Assembly (NCBI GenBank): GCA_004555245.1
Contig: SFIS01000081.1
Location: 1 to 11,891 of the forward strand
Reading direction: 5' to 3'
Source: Bacteroidales bacterium
GTDB lineage: Bacteria > Bacteroidota > Bacteroidia > Bacteroidales > Bacteroidaceae
DNA: 11,891 bases
How positions within the stretch are numbered: the first letter of the stretch is position 1; each line of letters begins with the position of its first letter. Both the position numbers and the translations under genes were made by a program. The notes beneath the pieces are model-generated. The model saw only the letters and a program-made list of their open reading frames with translations, had not been told where the DNA came from and searched no databases. Positions 7,561-11,891 of this stretch are shown piece after piece.

Positions 7561-7658
7561 TAAATTCTGGTTGTTTCAAAATTCACGAGAGTTCATAAGA
7601 CAATACAGCCTGCGTGACACAATCCGCATTGTCCTCTCTCACATATTCTATTTAACTG

Positions 7659-7690
7659 CAAATTTACGAAAAAAAAGCCATACGTACAAA
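7659..7690 (-). promoter_or_regulatory. Promoter of the minus-strand polysaccharide gene series
   Basis: On the minus strand a -33 box TTTG (7690-7687) is followed by a 20-bp spacer and a -7 box TAAATTTG (7666-7659), a full match to the Bacteroidetes consensus. Transcription should start near 7652, giving a leader of about 105 nt before the GTG at 7545. Confidence 0.75.
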
Positions 7691-7715
7691 TATTTACAAA
7701 TCATTTTTGACAAAT
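7686..7715. repeat. Three ACAAAT repeats between divergent promoters
   Basis: ACAAAT occurs at 7686-7691, 7696-7701 and 7710-7715 on the + strand, 10 and 14 bp apart. The first copy overlaps the minus-strand -33 box and the third forms part of the palindrome TTTGACAAA (7706-7714). They lie upstream of both divergent promoters, so they could bind a regulator. The region is AT-rich and chance is possible. Confidence 0.4.
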
Positions 7716-7726
7716 TGGGCGTTTTT

Positions 7727-7758
7727 CTTGCACAATCCATAATATTTGAGTAATTTTG
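7727..7758 (+). promoter_or_regulatory. Promoter of the 7791-8405 gene
   Basis: The -7 box TAATTTTG (7751-7758) matches TAnnTTTG exactly. A -33-like CTTG (7727-7730, three of four matches) lies 20 bp upstream. The predicted start near 7765 leaves about 25 nt before the ATG at 7791. This excludes the upstream in-frame TTG at 7746, which falls upstream of the -7 box. Confidence 0.65.
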
Positions 7759-7790
7759 CGTCTAAATCATATTTAACACACAGAAACACA

Positions 7791-8405
7791 ATGGGAATAT
7801 TCAATAGACTGTTTGGCAAGAAAGCCACAACTGACGAACCGGGCATGGAAGACTACATGACGCTCATCCGCGTATATTTTCAGGCGTCGATAGCCTCGAA
7901 CGTCGGCATCACCAATCTCGCCATGCTTCCAGACCTCCGCGTATTCAAGTCCACGCTAAAAGTGCCAACCGTGAACAACAAGCTTGGCGTGGGCGAGAAG
8001 TCGCGGTGTCGCAAGATGCTGTCCGAGATGTACGGCACCGACGACAATTTCTTCAAAGAGATAGACCAAAGCGTCCGTAAGAACTGCCGGAAGCTGCAGG
8101 ATGTCCAGGTCTATCTCGTCCAGTTCCAGACGTTCACCCAGGACCTCATGATGCTCATGGGCAACCTCATGAAGTTCAAGCTCCGCCTTCCTTCTTTCTT
8201 CAAGGGTGCGCTGCGCACTATGACGGAGAAGACGGTGAGCGAGATTTTCACCAAGAACGACTACAGCGACGCCGCCACGATGAAGACTGTCCTCGGCATC
8301 CGCCAGTACGCAAAGAAGCTCGGCTTCTCCGAGGCATGGATATCCCGCTTCGTCTTCCAGCTCGTCATGCTGGCAAAGAAGCAGCCCAAGGCGCCGCAGG
8401 AATGA
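7791..8405 (+). CDS. Hypothetical cytosolic helical protein, 204 aa
   Basis: I do not recognise this protein. The start is set at ATG 7791, giving MGIFNRLFGKK; the frame extends upstream to a TTG at 7746, but the promoter -7 box lies inside that extension. There is no signal peptide or clear transmembrane segment. The N-terminus is a short amphipathic, basic stretch (1-11) of a kind that can touch membranes. The rest looks mostly alpha-helical and basic, with a Lys/Arg-rich stretch at 64-80 (GVGEKSRCRKMLSE), several Met/Leu/Phe-rich helices between 105 and 145, and a C-terminal helical region at 165-197. It has no recognisable catalytic motif. It is transcribed divergently from the polysaccharide genes and has its own promoter and probable terminator, so it seems to be a single-gene unit. 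Confidence 0.8.
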   Translation: MGIFNRLFGKKATTDEPGMEDYMTLIRVYFQASIASNVGITNLAMLPDLRVFKSTLKVPTVNNKLGVGEKSRCRKMLSEMYGTDDNFFKEIDQSVRKNCRKLQDVQVYLVQFQTFTQDLMMLMGNLMKFKLRLPSFFKGALRTMTEKTVSEIFTKNDYSDAATMKTVLGIRQYAKKLGFSEAWISRFVFQLVMLAKKQPKAPQE

Positions 8406-8422
8406 CACCCCGCGCAAAGAAT

Positions 8423-8466
8423 TGGCTGTCTTACACTTGTTATCTTACACATTGCAGCCATTTTTT
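8423..8466 (+). terminator. Probable terminator after the 204-aa gene
   Basis: A 6-bp stem (TGGCTG at 8423-8428, CAGCCA at 8455-8460) is followed at once by six Ts (8461-8466). The 26-nt loop is long and contains the direct repeat TCTTACAC (8429-8436 and 8443-8450), so the hairpin is weaker than usual. Confidence 0.5.
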
Positions 8467-8478
8467 CGTAATAAAGGT

Positions 8479-8501
8479 TAAACTTTGGCACACAAAGTTT
8501 A
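8479..8501. promoter_or_regulatory. Perfect inverted repeat, candidate operator
   Basis: Arms TAAACTTTG (8479-8487) and CAAAGTTTA (8493-8501) are perfectly complementary around GCACA. The right arm overlaps the -33 position of the promoter for the coiled-coil/zapA/rny genes. No T-tract follows on the + strand, so an operator is more likely than a terminator. Confidence 0.55.
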
Positions 8502-8528
8502 CAGAACCAACGATTTTATGTAAATTTG
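8498..8528 (+). promoter_or_regulatory. Promoter of the coiled-coil/zapA/rny genes
   Basis: The -7 box TAAATTTG (8521-8528) matches the Bacteroidetes consensus. A TTTA (8498-8501) stands 19 bp upstream in place of TTTG. The start should fall near 8535, leaving only about 12 nt before the ATG at 8547. Confidence 0.6.
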
Positions 8529-8546
8529 TTGACAAAATGTATCTGT

Positions 8547-8867
8547 ATGGCAAACATCGAGCATGAAATAAACTATTTCGCCACCGCAGTCCGTCAGCTC
8601 ATCATCAAACACGGTGAGCTGCGTCAGGAGTTGCGCGACACGAAGGAGAAGCTGGCACAGAAAGAGAAAGAGCTTCAGGAGACCCGCCTGCTTCTCTCTG
8701 CCGCCAAGCACGACTACGACATGCTCAAGACAGCCCGGATGCTCGAGGTGGGCGACGGCGACATCGACGGCGCACGCAAGCGTGTGAACAAGCTCATCCG
8801 CGACATCGACAGGTGCATTACCCTGCTTTCAGAGCAGCAGAGTGATTCTCAAACACCGAAAGATTAA
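8547..8867 (+). CDS. Small coiled-coil protein encoded just before zapA
   Basis: This 106-residue protein begins MANIEHEINYF. Upstream in-frame TTG codons at 8526 and 8529 overlap the promoter -7 box and cannot be starts. Residues about 22-65 are rich in Glu, Lys, Gln and Leu with heptad-like spacing (KEKLAQKEKELQETRLLL), predicting a coiled coil. A Gly/Asp-rich break at 69-75 leads to a second helix (ARKRVNKLIRDIDRCITLL, 77-95). There is no signal peptide or TM segment. The stop is 4 nt before zapA, so the two are surely co-transcribed. A role in cell division, for example a ZapA partner comparable to ZapB, is inferred from position and coiled-coil content only; I see no recognisable ZapB sequence similarity. 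Confidence 0.85.
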   Translation: MANIEHEINYFATAVRQLIIKHGELRQELRDTKEKLAQKEKELQETRLLLSAAKHDYDMLKTARMLEVGDGDIDGARKRVNKLIRDIDRCITLLSEQQSDSQTPKD

Positions 8868-8871
8868 TTCA

Positions 8872-9180
8872 ATGGCTGACAAAAACAAGATAAACATAAG
8901 ACTACACCTCTACGATACAGATATGGCGGTCAAGGTTGACCGCAACGAGGAAGCCATGTATCGTGATGTCGCTACGCTTATCTCGCAGGTGGTGGGCAAC
9001 TACACACAGTTCTACCAAGGCTTCAAGACAGAGAAGGAGATTCTCTACATGGCTCTCGTCGATATCGCCATGAGATACGAGAAAGAGGCCGAGCGCAACG
9101 ACACCACACCATATTCAGACATGATGAAGAAACTTACGGAAGAAATCAACGCTGCGATGAGCGACAAGAACACCCCGTAG
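8872..9180 (+). CDS. zapA: Cell division protein ZapA
   Basis: This 102-residue protein fits the ZapA family in length and layout. An N-terminal beta-rich part (INIRLHLYDTDMAVKVDRNEEAMYRDVA, about 7-34) leads into a long helical, coiled-coil-forming region (about 35-95). ZapA tetramers cross-link FtsZ filaments at midcell and stabilise the Z ring. The ATG at 8872, 4 nt after the preceding stop, is preferred over a GTG at 8842 that would overlap the upstream gene and add residues unlike the family. rny follows 54 bp later on the same strand. Confidence 0.9.
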   Translation: MADKNKINIRLHLYDTDMAVKVDRNEEAMYRDVATLISQVVGNYTQFYQGFKTEKEILYMALVDIAMRYEKEAERNDTTPYSDMMKKLTEEINAAMSDKNTP

Positions 9181-9191
9181 CATTACGCACT

Positions 9192-9211
9192 TTTATTCAT
9201 CATTTATTCAT
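9192..9211 (+). repeat. Short direct repeat between zapA and rny
   Basis: TTTATTCAT occurs twice (9192-9200 and 9203-9211), 11 bp apart, in the AT-rich 54-bp gap before rny. I see no promoter match or terminator here. The AT-rich leader may simply keep the rny start unstructured, which suits Bacteroidetes translation starts. Confidence 0.4.
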
Positions 9212-9234
9212 ATCATTTACACTTACATATTTAT

Positions 9235-10773
9235 ATGACACTAACCATCGTCGTATCGGCAGTAGCCGCCCTCATCGTCGGCATCTGCTTAGGATATATT
9301 GTCTTCCGTTACGTCATAAAAGGCATCTACAACGAGATGCTCGAGAAGGCGGAGAAAGAATCGGAAGTAATGAAAGAGAAGAAACTCCTTGAAGTAAAAG
9401 CGAAGTATCTCAACAAGAAGAACGAGCTCGAGAAAGAGGCTCAGCAACGCAACCAAAAACTGCAACAGAACGAGCAACGCCAGAGACAGCGCGAGCAGTC
9501 GCTCACCCAGAAAGCCGAAGACCTCAACCGCCGTCGCCAGGACCTCGACAACATGCAGCAGCAGTTGGAGAACGACCGCAACCTTCTCGCCGTGAAAGAA
9601 GAGGAGATAGGCAAGATGGAGCAGCAGCAGCTGCAGAAACTCGAGGAGATCAGCGGCCTCAATGCCGACGAGGCAAAGGCACGCCTCGTAGAGAGCCTGA
9701 AGGACAAGGCACGCCTCGACGCCGCCGGATACATCAACGAGATAGTTGAGGAGGCAAAGCTTAACGCCAACCAGCAGGCACGCAAAATCGTCATACAGAC
9801 CATACAGCGCACCGCGACCGAAACCGCGATAGAAAATTCCGTCAGCGTCTTCCACATAGAGAACGACGAGGTCAAGGGCCGCATCATCGGCCGCGAAGGC
9901 CGCAACATCCGCGCACTCGAGGCAGCCTGCGGCGTAGAAATCGTCGTTGACGACACGCCGGAAGCCATCGTCATCTCCGCATTCGACCCCATCCGCCGCG
10001 AAGTGTGCCGCCTCGCACTCCACCAGCTTGTCTCCGACGGACGCATACACCCCGCACGCATCGAAGAGGTAGTGGCAAAAGTGAAGAAACAGCTCGACAA
10101 CGAAATCATCGAGACAGGCAAGCGCACCACCATCGACCTCGGCATCCACGGCCTTCACCCTGAGCTGGTGCGCATCGTGGGCAAGATGAAATACCGCTCG
10201 TCCTACGGTCAGAACCTCCTTCAGCACGCACGCGAGACAGCCAACCTCTGTGCCGTCATGGCATCAGAACTGGGTCTGAACCCGAAGAAGGCGAAGCGCG
10301 CCGGCCTCCTGCACGATATAGGCAAGGTGCCTGACGAGGAGAACGAGATGCCGCACGCACTCTACGGCGCAAAGGTGGCAGAGAAATACAAGGAGAAGCC
10401 GGACATCTGCAACGCCATCGGCGCCCACCACGACGAGATAGAGATGCAGACACTCCTCGCGCCCATCGTACAGGTCTGCGACGCCATCTCGGGCGCACGC
10501 CCCGGCGCACGCCGCGAGATTGTAGAGGCATACATCAAACGTCTGAACGACCTCGAAGCCATCGCGATGTCCTACCCCGGCGTGACGAAGACCTACGCCA
10601 TCCAGGCCGGCCGCGAGCTGCGCGTCATCGTGGGTGCCGACAAGATGAGCGACGCCGAGACAGAGGCCCTCTCCGGCGAGATAGCCAACAAGATACAGAC
10701 GGAGATGACCTATCCCGGACAGGTGAAGATCACCGTCATCCGCGAGACCCGCTCCGTAGCCTACGCGAAATAA
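9235..10773 (+). CDS. rny: Ribonuclease Y
   Basis: The 512 residues show the full RNase Y layout: an N-terminal membrane anchor (about 4-26), a long charged coiled coil (about 35-190, very rich in Gln, Glu and Lys), a KH RNA-binding domain with GRIIGREGRNIR at 215-226, an HD domain with H331, HD at 360-361 (LLHDIGK) and the later metal-site region AHHDE (397-401) and D416, and a C-terminal domain ending in SVAYAK. It is a membrane-tethered endoribonuclease that starts mRNA decay, preferring 5'-monophosphorylated RNA in studied species. All expected catalytic residues are present. The ATG at 9235 starts directly before the membrane segment. The gene probably shares the promoter at 8498-8528 with zapA. 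A long hairpin at 10861-10930 ends the unit. Confidence 0.97.
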   Translation: MTLTIVVSAVAALIVGICLGYIVFRYVIKGIYNEMLEKAEKESEVMKEKKLLEVKAKYLNKKNELEKEAQQRNQKLQQNEQRQRQREQSLTQKAEDLNRRRQDLDNMQQQLENDRNLLAVKEEEIGKMEQQQLQKLEEISGLNADEAKARLVESLKDKARLDAAGYINEIVEEAKLNANQQARKIVIQTIQRTATETAIENSVSVFHIENDEVKGRIIGREGRNIRALEAACGVEIVVDDTPEAIVISAFDPIRREVCRLALHQLVSDGRIHPARIEEVVAKVKKQLDNEIIETGKRTTIDLGIHGLHPELVRIVGKMKYRSSYGQNLLQHARETANLCAVMASELGLNPKKAKRAGLLHDIGKVPDEENEMPHALYGAKVAEKYKEKPDICNAIGAHHDEIEMQTLLAPIVQVCDAISGARPGARREIVEAYIKRLNDLEAIAMSYPGVTKTYAIQAGRELRVIVGADKMSDAETEALSGEIANKIQTEMTYPGQVKITVIRETRSVAYAK

Positions 10774-10807
10774 ACGACAACAGCCGCACCGCCGCTTTCC
10801 CCTCCCA

Positions 10808-10822
10808 GCCGGCATCGCCGGC
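10808..10822. other. Small GC hairpin after rny
   Basis: GCCGGC (10808-10813) and GCCGGC (10817-10822) pair around ATC, 35 bp after the rny stop. No T-run follows. It may protect the 3' end or be incidental in GC-rich DNA. Confidence 0.4.
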
Positions 10823-10860
10823 AGAAGAAAGGTTGGCGCGCAGACATAAGAACCTATCAC

Positions 10861-10930
10861 AAACGAGTTGGACAGATGCTCCGGCAGCGCCCCTTGGCGG
10901 GCAACGCCGGCTTTCGTCCAACTCGTTTTC
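10861..10930 (+). terminator. Composite terminator of the rny transcript
   Basis: A perfect 13-bp stem (10861-10873 with 10916-10928) is followed by T-rich sequence (TTTTCGTTTTC). The 42-nt loop holds a second, GC-rich stem (CCGGC with GCCGG) and an apical hairpin (CGCC, CCTT, GGCG). The minus-strand flank is less T-rich, so the main direction is rightwards. Confidence 0.8.
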
Positions 10931-11002
10931 GTTTTCCCGCCGCCCCCGCCGATATGCCGGGGCCGCCCATACCACACCTGAACCACAATCCGAGAACCCG
11001 TC

Positions 11003-11296
11003 ATGCTGACAATCGTATCCATCATGCTGTGCGGCGTCTGCTGCGGCTATATGCTCCGCCGCCGCAGGCTCTGCCTCATCCCCCACCTCATCACCGTCAT
11101 GATCTGGGTGCTGCTCTTCCTCCTCGGCTTGGAGGTGGGAGGCAACCGGCGCATCGTCACCCACCTCACCACTCTCGGCCTCGAGGCATTGCTGATCACC
11201 GCCTCCTCCCTTGCAGGCAGCCTGCTGCTCGCATGGGCGTTGTGGCACTTCGGCGGCGGTGCGAAGACAGACGACAGAAGGAGGGACGCAGCATGA
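11003..11296 (+). CDS. LysO-family transporter, N-terminal half
   Basis: This hydrophobic protein of 97 residues has about three membrane segments (roughly 3-17, 25-45, 58-82), broken by a basic loop (RRRRL at 18-22). The pattern MIWVLLFLLGLEVGGN followed by a GLEALLITASSLAGSLL-type segment matches the N-terminal part of LysO (E. coli YbjE, DUF340), a lysine exporter of the inner membrane. In E. coli the protein is a single chain of about 300 residues. Here it stops at 11296, and the next gene, which begins within the overlapping ATGA, supplies the rest. Such a two-gene form is known in Bacteroidales. I see no Bacteroidetes promoter box just upstream in the GC-rich 10930-11002. Confidence 0.8.
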   Translation: MLTIVSIMLCGVCCGYMLRRRRLCLIPHLITVMIWVLLFLLGLEVGGNRRIVTHLTTLGLEALLITASSLAGSLLLAWALWHFGGGAKTDDRRRDAA

Positions 11297-11891
11297 AAGG
11301 CAGCCTCGTCATCATAGCCTTCTTCCTCCTCGGCATCCTCTGCAGCGTCTTCCGGCTCGTGCCCGCCACACTGACCGAGAGCGATGTCTCGTGGTATGCC
11401 CTCGCCCTGCTGATGTTCCTCGTCGGCATGACGATAGGCAGCGACAGCGGCATCCTGAAGAAATTCCGTTCCCTGCCGCCCCGCCTGATGCTTCTCCCCC
11501 TTCTCACCGTCGCCGGCACCCTTGCCGGCAGCGCCGCCGCGTCGGCCGTCCTCCCGTCGCGTCCCCTCGCCCACTGCCTCGCCGTCGGTTCCGGCATGGG
11601 CTACTATTCGCTCTCCTCCATCTTCATCACCGAATCCGTCGGCGCCGAGCTTGGCACCGTAGCCCTCATGTCCAACATCCTGCGCGAGATCGCCACGCTG
11701 CTTCTCGCCCCGCTGCTGCTGCGCCTCTTCGGTCCGCTTGCGCCCATCACATCCGGCGGCGCCACCACGATGGACACCACCCTGCCCGTCATCACCCGCA
11801 CCTCCGGCGAGCGCTTCGCCATCCTCAGCATCTTCCACGGCTTCGTGACGGATTTCTCCGTCCCGTTCCTCGTCTCCTTCTTCTGTTCCGT
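11293..11891 (+). CDS. LysO-family lysine exporter, C-terminal half (partial, runs off the right edge)
   Basis: The ATG at 11293 overlaps the stop of the preceding gene (ATGA), indicating translational coupling. The 199 codons visible encode a very hydrophobic protein, MKGSLVIIAFFLLG..., with several membrane segments. These include an LMFLVGMTIGSD block at about 40-51 and the family block GSGMGYYSLSSIFI at about 99-112, which resembles the conserved Gly-Tyr-Ser stretch of LysO. The chain ends at the window edge in SVPFLVSFF, close to the usual C-terminus, so few residues are missing. With the first half it should form one lysine (or related amino acid) exporter. Base composition is very GC-rich; 11521-11580 has 48 G/C in 60. 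Confidence 0.82.
   Translation, partial: MKGSLVIIAFFLLGILCSVFRLVPATLTESDVSWYALALLMFLVGMTIGSDSGILKKFRSLPPRLMLLPLLTVAGTLAGSAAASAVLPSRPLAHCLAVGSGMGYYSLSSIFITESVGAELGTVALMSNILREIATLLLAPLLLRLFGPLAPITSGGATTMDTTLPVITRTSGERFAILSIFHGFVTDFSVPFLVSFFCS

Noticed and set aside
8429..8450. TCTTACAC direct repeat as a possible start of a CRISPR or attachment site
   Set aside because: Only two 8-nt copies 14 bp apart inside a terminator loop; no further units and no cas or integrase genes.
9289..10227. Long minus-strand open frame (312 codons) opposite rny
   Set aside because: Its Leu/Val/Phe-rich composition mirrors the Gln/Glu/Lys-rich coiled coil of RNase Y read backwards; no start signal or family match.
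11047..11838. Minus-strand open frame (263 codons) opposite the LysO genes
   Set aside because: Gly/Glu/Asp-rich shadow of GC-rich membrane-protein codons; the + strand carries the recognisable family blocks.

Overview
The window looks like chromosomal DNA from a Bacteroidales bacterium, most like Prevotella and its relatives. The reasons are promoter elements of the Bacteroidetes type (TTTG, about 20 bp, TAnnTTTG), weak or absent Shine-Dalgarno sequences, a coiled-coil gene followed by zapA and rny, a lysine exporter split into two genes, and a Wzz-type tyrosine autokinase with a Tyr/Gly tail. This placement is inferred from gene families and signals; no 16S rRNA is present.

Layout. At the left edge an open frame that may be the end of a + strand gene stops at 84, and a two-way terminator hairpin follows at 144-183. 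tRNA-Arg(UCU) lies on the minus strand at 197-270. From 7545 down to 390 there are six minus-strand genes in a row: an undecaprenyl-phosphate sugar phosphotransferase, rfbA, a Wzz/BY-kinase, a small HAD phosphatase-like protein, a YdfG-like short-chain dehydrogenase and yaaA. The gaps are 124, 40, 37, 35 and 77 bp, with no convincing internal terminator. A good promoter sits at 7659-7690 and a terminator overlaps the yaaA stop, so one long transcript is possible. The first three genes make the lipid-linked sugar primer, a nucleotide sugar (dTDP-glucose) and the chain-length/tyrosine-kinase regulator of a surface polysaccharide. No export lipoprotein, flippase, polymerase or other glycosyltransferase is in view.

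The AT-rich region 7546-7790 holds divergent promoters. To its right, on the + strand, are an unrecognised 204-residue protein (7791-8405), a terminator/palindrome/promoter region, and a likely operon of a 106-residue coiled-coil protein, zapA (FtsZ-ring factor) and rny (RNase Y). A long composite hairpin follows rny. The window ends in very GC-rich DNA with a split LysO-family lysine exporter: a 97-residue N-terminal half whose stop overlaps the start (ATGA) of the C-terminal half, which runs off the edge.

I see no mobile element, CRISPR array, toxin-antitoxin pair or defence island. Most of the window is ordinary core genome. The points most worth a second look are the Tyr-rich kinase tail and its DNA repeats, the operator-like repeats in the two promoter regions, the unrecognised proteins beside the EPS promoter and zapA, and the joining of polysaccharide genes to yaaA, SDR and HAD genes.
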